A DNA stretch of 46,076 nt from CAYWKU01 sp964459325. Lineage in GTDB: Bacteria > RBG-13-61-14 > CAYWKU01. The position numbers were made by a program, and so were the translations under genes. Numbering within the stretch: position 1 is the first letter of the stretch; each line of letters starts with the position of its first letter. The stretch spans positions 1 to 46,076 of the forward strand of contig CAYWKU010000029.1 in the NCBI GenBank assembly GCA_964459325.1, given 5' to 3'. Below are positions 22,099 through 30,459 of the stretch, one piece after another. Below the pieces are notes generated by a model that had not been told where the DNA came from, ran no database searches, and saw nothing but the letters and a program-made list of their open reading frames with translations.

Positions 22099-23112
22099 CT
22101 ATATCCTCACCGGCACGTCGGGGTACGTCTTGCGGTCTACGTACTCGGCGGCGCAGGCGGATTCCGAATGAAGCTCCTTCAATAGTTTTCCCCCGCCGTC
22201 GTAGATAGTAAGCTTCATATCCGCCACCTTCGAGTTGTTGCACCACAAAAGCTCCCCGTCGGGGTCGGTGTAGGTAACCGCCACGTGGTCCACGGGCTTG
22301 CTGGTGATTTCCCCCACCATCCTGATGTCCGGCTTCTTGCACTCGAACCTCCAGTCGCAAAGCTTCCACTTGCTCCTGTTGGCGAACCATTCCTTCGGGG
22401 AGTTAAAGTTGTATTCCCTGCCGTCGGTTTTGAGGTAGAAAATCTTGAAGTGAGGACTCGGGACGGGGCCGACTTTTATCTGGCTGTCTATACCCTCCCA
22501 CACTGTGTCGGGGTCTTCCTTGAAAGTGTTGCAATGGCCCCACGCCCATCGTAGCGCGTGCTTTTCGCCCCACAGGTGACTCTGCTGGCCGCGCGAGCCG
22601 TTGAAATTTATCTCCCGCCCGTTGGCGTTAATCCTTCCCGTGAATGTAGCGTTCTGGTGAGGCGAAATCCCCTTGGTCTTGGGAAACGAGCCGGTGTAGA
22701 ACTTTTCGGAAGGGAAAAAATAATACGACCCGCCCGGCGAATCGAACTCCAGCTCCCACTCCAGCGACAACCCCTTCGCATCGTCCGATATTTTCCCGTG
22801 GCAGGAGTTCATAGCCAGCTCGGCATCGGCGAGTTTCACGTGAAACTTTTCCCTGTCCCAGTCGAGTTGGTCGATAGGAAAGCGGTTTTTTACGGCGAAG
22901 TTGTTGTCGGGGTTGTCCACGTCGAAAAATATGCCCCAAAGCTCGCAATAAGGGTCGCCGATGTGCTCCAGAGGGCTGGTCATCGTGTAGCGCACCCAGT
23001 AGGCGGTGCGGCTGTCGAAATCGTTCCACTTGAGGTAGTACACCTCGTAGTGGCCCCTCTTCTCACCGTCCCATACCAGTATATTGTCCTTTTCCTTCCG
23101 GCTTCCGACCAT
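22099..23112 (-). CDS. Lipocalin-like (CrtC/AttH-type) protein
   Basis: 337 residues, no signal peptide. Repeated beta strands with aromatic-rich signatures: GHYEVYYLKWNDFDSRTAYW, VRYTMTSP, GSYYFFPSEKFYTGSF, INFNGSRGQQSHLWGEKHAL, RWAWGHCNTF. The two-lobed lipocalin layout and the GxxGHLWG-like block recall the hydroxyneurosporene-synthase/AttH and tocopherol-cyclase-like group, which bind or modify lipids and isoprenoids. GGGAGG precedes the ATG by about 10 nt. A perfect 16-bp parS-like palindrome lies within the gene. Exact substrate unknown. Confidence 0.55.
   Translation of the reverse strand: MVGSRKEKDNILVWDGEKRGHYEVYYLKWNDFDSRTAYWVRYTMTSPLEHIGDPYCELWGIFFDVDNPDNNFAVKNRFPIDQLDWDREKFHVKLADAELAMNSCHGKISDDAKGLSLEWELEFDSPGGSYYFFPSEKFYTGSFPKTKGISPHQNATFTGRINANGREINFNGSRGQQSHLWGEKHALRWAWGHCNTFKEDPDTVWEGIDSQIKVGPVPSPHFKIFYLKTDGREYNFNSPKEWFANRSKWKLCDWRFECKKPDIRMVGEITSKPVDHVAVTYTDPDGELLWCNNSKVADMKLTIYDGGGKLLKELHSESACAAEYVDRKTYPDVPVRI
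22832..22847. promoter_or_regulatory. Possible third parS site, inside the lipocalin-like gene
   Basis: AGTTTCACGTGAAACT contains the complete 14-bp parS core GTTTCACGTGAAAC; only the outermost pair differs from the 16-bp consensus. It lies about 14 kb from dnaN, on the other side of the origin from the two mnmG-linked sites. Confidence 0.7.
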
Positions 23113-23189
23113 TTTCGTTCGCCCTCCCGTAAAAACGTTTAGGCATATTTTAATTCAGCACAAGCCCGGACACAAGCGTTCGGGGGACA

Positions 23190-23320
23190 TGGAAACAATG
23201 GAGGCCGGGCATTCGTGCCCGGCAATGAATGACGGACAGGAATGTCCGTCCTCCAAATCAAGAAACAATACGGATTTATAAAAAATTGACGGTTGATAAC
23301 CCACACAAGCTATGTGTGTT
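23190..23320. repeat. Short palindromic repeats between minus-strand genes
   Basis: GCCGGGCATTCGTGCCCGGC (near 23206) and GGACAGGAATGTCCGTCC (near 23235) are members of the family clustered at 1193-1503. Near 23302-23318 CACACA/TGTGTG with TTATTTTTT after it forms a terminator-like hairpin related to the CCCACACAA family found at 29.6 kb and 45.6 kb. The rest of the 23113-23328 gap holds no gene that I see. Confidence 0.65.
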
Positions 23321-23328
23321 ATTTTTTA

Positions 23329-24018
23329 TCAGGGGAAATAGCGCGGGTCCATCTCCCTCATAACCTTTACCAGCCCCGCCTTCATTCGTTTCTTAATCTC
23401 GGCGTAGGCTTCGGGGTTTTTGTCGGCAAGCGATTCAGCCATGTCCATTGCTCGCGGCAGCACTTCGTCGGGCGGGCACGCTTCGTCTATGAACCCGGCC
23501 TCCACAAGCTCGGAGGCGGTGAACCTTTTTCCCGTCAGGGCCATAGTCCTCCAAATATTCGGCGGCAGGGCGCTTTTGAGCAGCGCTATCATGCCCGGCC
23601 AGAAGGGCATGTTTAAGTCAACTTCCGGAGTGCACACCCAGCCCCTTTCGGCGTTCATCACCCTGAAATCGGCGCACGCGGCCAGCATGGCGCCTCCGGC
23701 GAAGGCGTGGCCGTTTATCGCCGCCACCACCGGCTTCGGGAACACCGCCCACCGCTCCAGCATCCGGGAGAAGCGGGGCGTAAATTCCCGCAGTTCCTCA
23801 ATCGGCAGCTTTATCAGCGCATCCAGGTCAAGGCCGTTGCAGAAGTACTTGGGATGAGCGCCGGTTATTACCACCGCGCGGACCGAACCGTCGGAGGAGA
23901 TTTCGTCCATGGCCCGGTGATGTCCGTCCACGCCGACGGGATTGAAGCGGTTCTCGCCGTCGTCCATCACCACCCGCGCCACCCGGCCCTCCCTTTCGAT
24001 TCTCACCGGCGCCGACAT
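23329..24018 (-). CDS. Enoyl-CoA hydratase/isomerase family protein
   Basis: 229 residues, crotonase fold. Oxyanion-hole segments are present: YFCNGLDLDALIKL (first) and INGHAFAGGAMLAACADFRV (second). WVCTPEVDLNMPF offers a glutamate at the position used by delta3-delta2-enoyl-CoA isomerases, so an isomerase is more likely than a classic hydratase. The protein is short for the family (usually 250-290), lacking the long C-terminal helices. GAGGT lies 7 nt before the ATG. It lies downstream of a radical SAM gene on the same strand, 31 bp apart. Confidence 0.88.
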   Translation of the reverse strand: MSAPVRIEREGRVARVVMDDGENRFNPVGVDGHHRAMDEISSDGSVRAVVITGAHPKYFCNGLDLDALIKLPIEELREFTPRFSRMLERWAVFPKPVVAAINGHAFAGGAMLAACADFRVMNAERGWVCTPEVDLNMPFWPGMIALLKSALPPNIWRTMALTGKRFTASELVEAGFIDEACPPDEVLPRAMDMAESLADKNPEAYAEIKKRMKAGLVKVMREMDPRYFP

Positions 24019-24049
24019 CCGATTTACCTCGGCATAACAGGGAACATGA

Positions 24050-24928
24050 CTACAACGCCCGGTAGTATTCGGGCCTGAGCAGGGGCGATTTGGGGTCGGA
24101 TAGGGCGCTGTCTATTATCCCGAGCAGCTCGTCCCGGTCGCGCTTGAGTGCGCCCTTGAGCGGCAGGTAGTTGCTGGCGTGATTCGAGCGGAACACGCTT
24201 TCGGTGGTTTCCAGCCCGGCCACCATCCGGCGCACTTCCTTGAGTAGCTCGAGCTTGTCCGGCCATTCCCAATCCGGGGGCATCTGCTTTTTGTACCAGT
24301 CACTCAGCTCGCCCGGCAGAAGCAGGGTGAGAGCGCCGATGTATTCGGGGTCTATTTTGTTCAGAATGCGCACAGTTTCGGCGATGTGCTTTTCGCTGCC
24401 TTTGCGGCCTCCCAGCCCGAGCAGCACCGTTACGGACAGCGCGAACCCGGCGTGGCGGGCCTTTATGGCCGACTCGGCTATTTCGTCGTGAGTTGCTCCC
24501 TTGTTCACCATTTCCAGCACTTCGTCGTCACCGGTTTCGATGCCGTAGTAGAGAAGTTGAAGACCGGCTTCCCTGATTTTGCGCAAATCCTCCGGTGTTT
24601 TTTTGTACATGTTCTGAGGGCTTGCGTAGCTGGACACCCTCTCCAGCCGGGGAAAGTTTTCGTAGAGCAGGTGGAGTATGCGGCGCATGTGTCGCGGGTT
24701 CATCGCCATGGCGTCCCCGTCGGCCAAAAATATCCGCCTGACGCCGGGGACTTGCCGGGCGCATTCCTCGACGTCCCTTTTGAACTCCTCGAACGGGCGC
24801 ACTTTGAACTTCTTGGTGCGATACATCAGGCAGAAGGCGCACTTGTTATGGGAGCAGCCAAGGGTTGCCTGGAGTATCAGGCTGTCCGCTTCGCTGGGCG
24901 GCCTGTACAGGGGCATATCATACTGCAT
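24050..24928 (-). CDS. Radical SAM protein with CX4CX2C cluster motif
   Basis: 292 residues. The cluster motif is GCSHNKCAFCLMY, giving Cys25, Cys30 and Cys33, that is CX4CX2C rather than the usual CX3CX2C. Other blocks: RRIFLADGDAMAMNPRHMRR, LQLLYYGIETGDDEVLEMVN, VTVLLGLGGRKGSEKH, consistent with an Elp3/HemN-like TIM barrel. The closing part (PLKGALKRDRDELLGIID) is typical of a widespread uncharacterised radical SAM family. GGAGG lies 9 nt before the ATG. The substrate cannot be inferred; it is probably cotranscribed with the enoyl-CoA hydratase-like gene. Confidence 0.85.
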   Translation of the reverse strand: MQYDMPLYRPPSEADSLILQATLGCSHNKCAFCLMYRTKKFKVRPFEEFKRDVEECARQVPGVRRIFLADGDAMAMNPRHMRRILHLLYENFPRLERVSSYASPQNMYKKTPEDLRKIREAGLQLLYYGIETGDDEVLEMVNKGATHDEIAESAIKARHAGFALSVTVLLGLGGRKGSEKHIAETVRILNKIDPEYIGALTLLLPGELSDWYKKQMPPDWEWPDKLELLKEVRRMVAGLETTESVFRSNHASNYLPLKGALKRDRDELLGIIDSALSDPKSPLLRPEYYRAL

Positions 24929-25050
24929 GATTCGCGACCTCCGTGTTGAATCTTCGTATTTTATGGTAAGTTATAGAGTTGATAATCGGCAACGTGCCGG
25001 GAAGTGCTATCCAAGATGTCAACTTTTCCGTTTTTATCAAGGGGGCTGTT

Positions 25051-26352
25051 ATGAGAAGTAGAAGAGTTCTTATATTGGCGGTTCTGGCCCTTTCGGTCTC
25101 CCTTATGGTGGCGGCGTGTCCCGGCAAGCGCATGACTTCCGATACTGCCCCGGAGGCCACTTTCGAGAAGGAAACGCTGCCGGAAGGCGTCCTGCGGGTC
25201 GGGGCGGCGTGGATGGACATAACCCCGAAAAAAAACGCCTGGCTGGCGGGTTTCGACCCCTTCAGGAGAAGTAAGGGCGTGCACGACCCCATAACCGTGC
25301 AGACTATTGTGCTCGAAAAGGGCGGGGAGAAGGTGGCGCTGGTGGTGACCGACCTGCTCGGCCTGATGAAGCCCGAGATAGAAGATGTTCGCGACATGTT
25401 GCCGGAGTATCGTGACGACCCGGTAATTGTCGGGGCCACTCACGTCCATTCCGCCCCCGACACCATGGGACTGTGGGGCGGGGTGAGCGACGATTACATG
25501 GAGTACATACAACAGGCCATCGCAATCACCGTCAGGGAAGCGGATATGAACGCCGTCCCCGCCCGGGTGAAGGCGGGTACCGGCGAAATCCCGGACGGCG
25601 CGATAAAGAACATTCGCATCACCGACATGCTCGATTTGAGGGTCGAGGTTTTGCAGTTCGTTTCCGATGAAGACGATTCGGCGATAGCGACGCTGGTCAA
25701 TTACGCCTGCCACCCGGAGGTTTTGTGGAACGACAACAAGCTTATCACCAGCGACTTCGTGCATTATCTGCGGGAAGGTCTTGCCGGGCGCGACGCGGGC
25801 GTGGTGGTTTACTTCAACGGCGCCCAGGGGGCGATGATTACTCCCGACGTTACCGTCACCCACAAGAACAAGGAAGTGCACACATTCGACGAAGCGCAGC
25901 GGATAACCGATATAATGCTACAGGGAGTGAACGAGGCTATAGATAACGCGGAACCGGTGGAGCCGGAGCCGATTAAGTGGGCCAAATCCGAGTTTTTGGC
26001 GCCCGTGGACAACGACCTGTTCAAAAAGGCACATAAGCTGGGGCTTTTCAAAAGGATGATGTATCGTTCCTACCGGGTTTACACGGAAACGGTGGCACTT
26101 CGCATCGGGGAGGTGATAATGGTCACCATGCCCGGGGAAGCCCGCCCGGACATCGGGCTTCGGGTCAAAGAGGCCACCGACTCGCCTCACCCCTTTTTCC
26201 TGGGAATAACCCAGGACGAGTTGGGGTATATCATGCCGGCGGAGGCCTTCGAGGACCCGCTGTTCACCTACGAGGTTTCAATGTCGCCGGGTGAGAAGGC
26301 TTCGGAGAAAATTGTTAAAGAGGCTATCGGGGTGGTGGAGTCTGTAAAATAA
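25051..26352 (+). CDS. Neutral/alkaline ceramidase-like lipoprotein
   Basis: 433 residues from ATG 25051 (GGGGG just upstream); an open frame exists from 24979 but adds 24 residues before the signal peptide. Signal RRVLILAVLALSVSLMVAAC with lipobox-like MVAAC. The mature part begins LRVGAAWMDITPKKNAWLAG, followed by DPITVQTIVLEKGGEKVALV, VGATHVHSAPDTMGLWGG (histidine-rich zinc site) and LVNYACHPEVLWNDNKLITS, hallmarks of the neutral ceramidase N-terminal domain. The family hydrolyses N-acyl bonds of ceramides, but many bacterial members have unknown substrates. Shorter than full ceramidases (no C-terminal Ig-like domain). Divergent from the radical SAM gene. Confidence 0.8.
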   Translation: MRSRRVLILAVLALSVSLMVAACPGKRMTSDTAPEATFEKETLPEGVLRVGAAWMDITPKKNAWLAGFDPFRRSKGVHDPITVQTIVLEKGGEKVALVVTDLLGLMKPEIEDVRDMLPEYRDDPVIVGATHVHSAPDTMGLWGGVSDDYMEYIQQAIAITVREADMNAVPARVKAGTGEIPDGAIKNIRITDMLDLRVEVLQFVSDEDDSAIATLVNYACHPEVLWNDNKLITSDFVHYLREGLAGRDAGVVVYFNGAQGAMITPDVTVTHKNKEVHTFDEAQRITDIMLQGVNEAIDNAEPVEPEPIKWAKSEFLAPVDNDLFKKAHKLGLFKRMMYRSYRVYTETVALRIGEVIMVTMPGEARPDIGLRVKEATDSPHPFFLGITQDELGYIMPAEAFEDPLFTYEVSMSPGEKASEKIVKEAIGVVESVK

Positions 26353-26385
26353 CATCTATGCCTGAAAATGAAGAGCAGAAAACGA

Positions 26386-26478
26386 AACCGTTGACCCTGA
26401 GGAGCTGCGCCGCTACCCTTCGAGACGACTTTCGGTCTCCTCAGGGCTAACGGCGCAGCGTCTCTAAAGGCAACGGTT
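26386..26478. repeat. Interleaved inverted repeats (pseudoknot order), element P2
   Basis: Perfect arms: c AACCGTTG (26386-26393) with c' CAACGGTT (26471-26478); a CCCTGAGGAG (26395-26404) with a' CTCCTCAGGG (26437-26446); b CTGCGCCG (26405-26412) with b' CGGCGCAG (26451-26458). Order c-a-b-a'-b'-c': an outer stem enclosing two crossing stems. It shares CCTTCGAGACG (26417-26427) with element P1. It follows the ceramidase-like gene by about 35 bp. Confidence 0.62.
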
Positions 26479-26531
26479 GAGAGGGGTTTCAAACAGAGAA
26501 CAATACGGTTTAAAGCGTTATTTACCTTTAT

Positions 26532-26652
26532 AGGCCGTTGCAAAATCAGCTTCAGGAAAGAGAAAAGCTTTTTTCCGGAGATGTGCGAGTCTGTGTTTTT
26601 CAGACAAGGGGCTTTTAGCCCCTTGGATTTCAAGGGGTTAAAACCCCTTGTC
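26532..26652. repeat. Composite repeat with twin AAGGGG hairpins
   Basis: GGCCGTTGCAAAATCAGCTTCAGG followed by two hairpins, CAAGGGGCTTTTAGCCCCTTG and CAAGGGGTTAAAACCCCTTG. The same succession occurs at 34207-34327; single hairpins of this type are at 5225-5248 and 38347-38367. No gene was seen in the 26353-26758 gap. Confidence 0.75.
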
Positions 26653-26758
26653 CATTCGTGGCTTATTCTCGTGAAGGCTAATGTCAGAGAGTTCAAACCG
26701 GAAAGGCACATTGTGCAACGGCCTCCTTTAGGCAAGGTTATGCAAAGAAATAAGCCCC

Positions 26759-27958
26759 ATGTTTAAGCGACTGAGAAAATACTTTGCCGACATCAGGGGG
26801 AACGTGCGGGTCTTTGGCCTGACCAGTTTCTTCAACGACGCCTCAACTGAAATGATATACCCGCTGCTGCCGGTGTTCCTGACGAAAGTCCTCGGGGCCA
26901 GCGTTGGTTTCGTGGGGGTTATCGAGGGGATTGCCGAGAGCACCGCCGCCATCGGCAAGCTCATCGCGGGGTGGTATTCCGACAGAATAAGGGCGCGGAA
27001 GAAGCTGGCGGTTTTCGGTTACGGACTCAGCACGCTAACCCGCCCGGCCATAGCCGCGTCCACTCACCCGTGGCACGTATTGGGAGCGCGGTTTGCGGAC
27101 AGGGTGGGCAAGGGCGTCCGCACCAGCCCCCGGGATGCGCTTTTGGCCTGCAGTGTTGACCAATCGGTCAAGGGCAAAGCGTTCGGATTTCATCGCGCTA
27201 TGGACCATGCCGGGGCCATACTGGGCCCGGCGGCGGCGCTTCTGATATTGTACCTCGACCCTGAAAATTACAGGCTTGTCTTCTGGCTGGCCCTGATACC
27301 GGGGGCGATAGCGGTATGGGCGTTGTGGCGGTATGCGGTGGAAATACCGCCGCCCGAGTGCGAAGAGACTTCCGGCAGGCCGCGCCTTTCGTGGAAGGTT
27401 ATGGATAAGAAGCTGCGGTGGTACATCATCGTGGTTTTCATATTTACCCTGGGCAACTCCTCTGACGCATTTTTGATTCTGAGGGCCGAGGAGCTGGGTA
27501 TAAGCGTCGCGCTGGCGCCCCTTTTGTGGATGGTGCTTCACGCGGTGAAAGTGGTCACCAGCATGCCCGGCGGGTCGCTTTCGGACCTAATCGGCAGGCG
27601 GCGCACCATCATACTGGGCTGGTCGGCCTATGCGCTGATATACGCCGGTTTCGCGCTGGCGGGCAGCCAATGGCACGGATGGGCGCTGTTTGCGCTTTAC
27701 GGGGTATACTTCGGGCTCACCGAAGGCGCCGAGCGGGCGCTGGTGAGCGACCTGGCCGATGAGAAGGTGACGGGGACGGCCTTCGGCTTCTTTCACCTGG
27801 CGGTGGGAGCGGCGTCGCTGCCGGCGAGTATCGTTTTCGGCTACGTGTGGAAGATTTACGGCGCTCCGGCGGCTTTCGGAATGGGCGCCGGACTGGCCGT
27901 CGTGGCTATGCTGCTTTTGACGGTTGCGGTCAGAAGACCCGCCCGGAAAAACGGGTAA
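26759..27958 (+). CDS. MFS transporter
   Basis: 399 residues with about 12 hydrophobic segments, an inner-membrane secondary transporter. The N-terminal half shows SFFNDASTEMIYPLLPVFLT, then IAGWYSDRIRARKKLAVFGY (the MFS motif A loop) and RFADRVGKGVRTSPRDALLA, the last being diagnostic of a group of MFS proteins resembling YfkF/tetracycline-type exporters. A second motif A-like loop occurs in SLSDLIGRRRTIILG. Substrate not predictable. There is no strong ribosome-binding site in front of the ATG. Confidence 0.88.
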   Translation: MFKRLRKYFADIRGNVRVFGLTSFFNDASTEMIYPLLPVFLTKVLGASVGFVGVIEGIAESTAAIGKLIAGWYSDRIRARKKLAVFGYGLSTLTRPAIAASTHPWHVLGARFADRVGKGVRTSPRDALLACSVDQSVKGKAFGFHRAMDHAGAILGPAAALLILYLDPENYRLVFWLALIPGAIAVWALWRYAVEIPPPECEETSGRPRLSWKVMDKKLRWYIIVVFIFTLGNSSDAFLILRAEELGISVALAPLLWMVLHAVKVVTSMPGGSLSDLIGRRRTIILGWSAYALIYAGFALAGSQWHGWALFALYGVYFGLTEGAERALVSDLADEKVTGTAFGFFHLAVGAASLPASIVFGYVWKIYGAPAAFGMGAGLAVVAMLLLTVAVRRPARKNG

Positions 27959-27970
27959 AGCGGCAGGGCC

Positions 27971-28071
27971 TTGAGTTGAAAACCCTCAAAATAGCCAGGG
28001 TCAAGGGGTAGCGCCGATAGCTCAGCTATCGGCGCCACCCGGCGAGCGTGATGGTGTTTTGAGTTGAAAAC
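27971..28071. repeat. Long hairpin flanked by direct repeats
   Basis: GCGCCGATAGCT (28011-28022) and AGCTATCGGCGC (28024-28035) are perfect arms with a single-base centre, extended by four more pairs after one mismatch. It is flanked by direct repeats TTGAGTTGAAAAC at 27971-27983 and 28059-28071. The remaining gap to 28253 contains ACCC...GGGTTTTTT near 28089-28109, a weak terminator candidate, and no gene. Confidence 0.6.
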
Positions 28072-28253
28072 GGGGGCATAATATTTTACCCTTGTCGGAC
28101 GGGTTTTTTGTTAAGGGACATCCTTCCGAAATCAATTACATTTTTTGATATTTGAAAAACCGGTGCGATACCGGAGGCCTTGGAAAGGGGCGGGAGCTGG
28201 TTTGATTCGACAACTTGACAACCCGGAAACGGATTTCCAAAAGGAGCTTGCAC

Positions 28254-29459
28254 ATGGAAGAAGTCGACATTAAGAAGGAAAGCGTTGTTCTGCGGGGAAT
28301 GGAGGGCGTCGAGGCCGCCGAGACGTCCATCAGCTTTGTCGACGGCGAGAACGGCGACCTGTTTTACCAGGGATACAACATCCATCACCTGGCGGAAAAG
28401 GTCTCCCACGACGAAGTGATATACCTGTTGTGGTTCGGCGACCTGCCCACCAAGGGTCAACTGGATAAGTTCCGCGGCCGGCTTCTGCCGGAGATGACGC
28501 TGCCGAGGAAAGTTACGAGCTGGATTCGCAACGTCCCGAAGAAAACCCATCCCATGGACGTGTTGAGAACGGCGGTGAGCATGCTGGGGCCTTACGACCC
28601 CGACCAGGACGACAACTCCACCGAGGCCAACGTAAAAAAGGCCATCCGGATTACCGCCAAGGTGCCCGCCATAATCGCGTGGCTGTATAGGAGCCGTTTG
28701 AAGGAAAAGCCGGATGAACCCGACCCCGAGCTATCGCTGGCCCATAATTTCATGAGGATGTTCCTTGGCCGGGAGCTTTATAACGAGGAGATAGTGGCCG
28801 CCGAGCTGTTGATGATTCTTCACGCCGACCACGGCATGAATGCCTCCACCTTCAGCGCGAGGGTGACGGCGAGCACCCTTGCGGACCTGTATACTGCGAT
28901 AACCAGCGCCCTCGGCACGCTGAAGGGCCCCCTTCACGGCGGGGCCAATCAGCGGGTGATGGAGATGCTCGAGGATATAAAGCACCCGAAGATGGTTGAT
29001 GAATACATTGACGGTCTTCTCAAAGAGGGCAAGCGAATTATGGGCTTCGGCCACCGGGTTTACAAGACCGAAGACCCCCGGGCCGGTCACTTGAGAAGGT
29101 GGTCCGAGGCGCTGTGCTCGCGCAGAAAGACCCTTGACCTCTATAAACTGAGCAACCTGATAGAGAAGAAGGTGATGAAAGTCAAGCATATCCACCCCAA
29201 CGTGGACTTCTATTCAGCCACGGTGCAGCATGCTATGGGCATCCCGAAGGATTATTACACCGCATTCTTCGCCGCCAGCCGGGTGGCCGGCTGGACGGGC
29301 CACGTGATGGAGCAGCACGAAAAGAACCGCCTCATCCGCCCCACCTCCAAGTACGTAGGCCAGTACGGCAGGAGGTTTGTGCCCATCAACCGCCGCAAGG
29401 AGGCGAAACACCCTGAGCAGACCAGTGAGCGCAGCCAGGCTTTCCTGAGCTCGGATTAG
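28254..29459 (+). CDS. gltA: Citrate synthase
   Basis: 401 residues from ATG 28254 (AAGGAG, 7 nt spacing); the frame continues to 28215 without family similarity. Condenses acetyl-CoA with oxaloacetate at entry to the TCA cycle. Active-site residues are visible: ADHGMNAST (His193), GPLHGGAN (His228), GFGHRVYK (His267) and HPNVDFYSA (Asp318). Length and motifs match the compact type II-like bacterial/archaeal enzymes. Methylcitrate synthase activity cannot be excluded, but no prp genes are nearby. Palindromic repeats follow directly after the stop. Confidence 0.94.
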   Translation: MEEVDIKKESVVLRGMEGVEAAETSISFVDGENGDLFYQGYNIHHLAEKVSHDEVIYLLWFGDLPTKGQLDKFRGRLLPEMTLPRKVTSWIRNVPKKTHPMDVLRTAVSMLGPYDPDQDDNSTEANVKKAIRITAKVPAIIAWLYRSRLKEKPDEPDPELSLAHNFMRMFLGRELYNEEIVAAELLMILHADHGMNASTFSARVTASTLADLYTAITSALGTLKGPLHGGANQRVMEMLEDIKHPKMVDEYIDGLLKEGKRIMGFGHRVYKTEDPRAGHLRRWSEALCSRRKTLDLYKLSNLIEKKVMKVKHIHPNVDFYSATVQHAMGIPKDYYTAFFAASRVAGWTGHVMEQHEKNRLIRPTSKYVGQYGRRFVPINRRKEAKHPEQTSERSQAFLSSD

Positions 29460-29460
29460 G

Positions 29461-29800
29461 ATGGTAGGCCCGGCACTTTTGCCGGGCGTCTCTGAGTACC
29501 TTGTGGAATGCGCGACAGGAGTGTCGCGCCTACCATGTTTTTTGGGGTATTACGCGGTTGGTAGGCCCGGCACACCTGCCGGGCAATACCGGCTTTCCGA
29601 TGGGTGTGAATGTACCGTCAGGACAACAGGAAGTTGATAGCCCACACAACTTGCTTGTGTGGGTGAGCTTTAGCTCACGGGAGAAAATTTCCCCAAAATA
29701 ACCCGCAGCCATGCCGGCGCATGTCTCGGCGAGTCAAGCCTCGCTGAATAAAAGCGGCCTCAAGAGGCCGCACTCCAGACTGCAGCGCCCGGCAGGAGTG
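29461..29800. repeat. Cluster of four palindromic repeat families
   Basis: GCCCGGCACTTTTGCCGGGC and GCCCGGCACACCTGCCGGGC (near 29469 and 29565), GCGACAGGAGTGTCGC (near 29514), CCCACACAACTTGCTTGTGTGGG type with GTGAGCTTTAGCTCAC (29640-29680, as in the 45.6-kb array), and a perfect GCGGCCTC/GAGGCCGC hairpin (29754-29771). The stretch GTGGAATGCGCG...CGCGCCTACCAT also occurs near 1391-1425, showing that pairs of hairpins move as units. No gene was seen in the 29460-29821 gap. Confidence 0.75.
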
Positions 29801-29821
29801 TCGCGCCTGCTGTGCGGGATT

Positions 29822-30439
29822 TTATTTATAGATAAGTTCGATTTTGTGGAAGTCGGCGCTGGCTTGTCTTACCAGGTTTGCCGACCACGTTGTGCCGTCG
29901 GGCTTTTTTCCTTCCAGCTTTCGGCATATAACCAGGATGCCGGTGATTCGCTCTTCGGGGTTTTTGAGGTTTATTTCGCAGTCGCGATAGCCGACCGGTT
30001 CGGAAAGCTTGCCCACGCCGGCTATATCGGGTTTGACGAGGCCCCTTTTGTTGAAAATCAGGCTTTCTACGCGCTTGACGGGCACTTCCTTTTCGTTATC
30101 CAGGGAGGGGTATATTGTGACCGTATCATTCTTGAACAGGTTTCCGATTTGTTCGGGACAATCGAAATTCAGCTCGGTAAGCTCCACGTACTTGTCCGTG
30201 TCGTGTTCATCGGGATATACCCGATAGACAAGCTTTTTTTCAGGTTTTACGGCTTTTTCCGGAGTGCCGACGGTTCCGGGGGAGATTGCCGCATCGGGTT
30301 CGGCGGTGACCGGAGCTTTTTTCGAGTTACCCTCTCGGAAGAATGGCAGTTGTTCCTTTTCGCAGGCGACGAGGAACGAACATGCCAGAAACGCCGTCAG
30401 TGACGCGATTACCATGAGTCGAAATGAAGATGGCCTCAT
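29822..30439 (-). CDS. Hypothetical lipoprotein
   Basis: 205 residues. Signal sequence with LTAFLACSFLVAC, lipobox-like LVAC, followed by a charged and Pro/Ala-rich linker and a C-terminal beta-rich domain (KLVYRVYPDEHDTDKYVELT, VGYRDCEINLKNPEERITGI). Three cysteines in the mature part. Family not recognised. It starts 20 bp after the histidine kinase stop and is likely the third gene of the response regulator-kinase operon, perhaps as an output or sensor accessory. Confidence 0.65.
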   Translation of the reverse strand: MRPSSFRLMVIASLTAFLACSFLVACEKEQLPFFREGNSKKAPVTAEPDAAISPGTVGTPEKAVKPEKKLVYRVYPDEHDTDKYVELTELNFDCPEQIGNLFKNDTVTIYPSLDNEKEVPVKRVESLIFNKRGLVKPDIAGVGKLSEPVGYRDCEINLKNPEERITGILVICRKLEGKKPDGTTWSANLVRQASADFHKIELIYK

Positions 30440-30459
30440 ACCGAATTCTCCTTGTTTTC

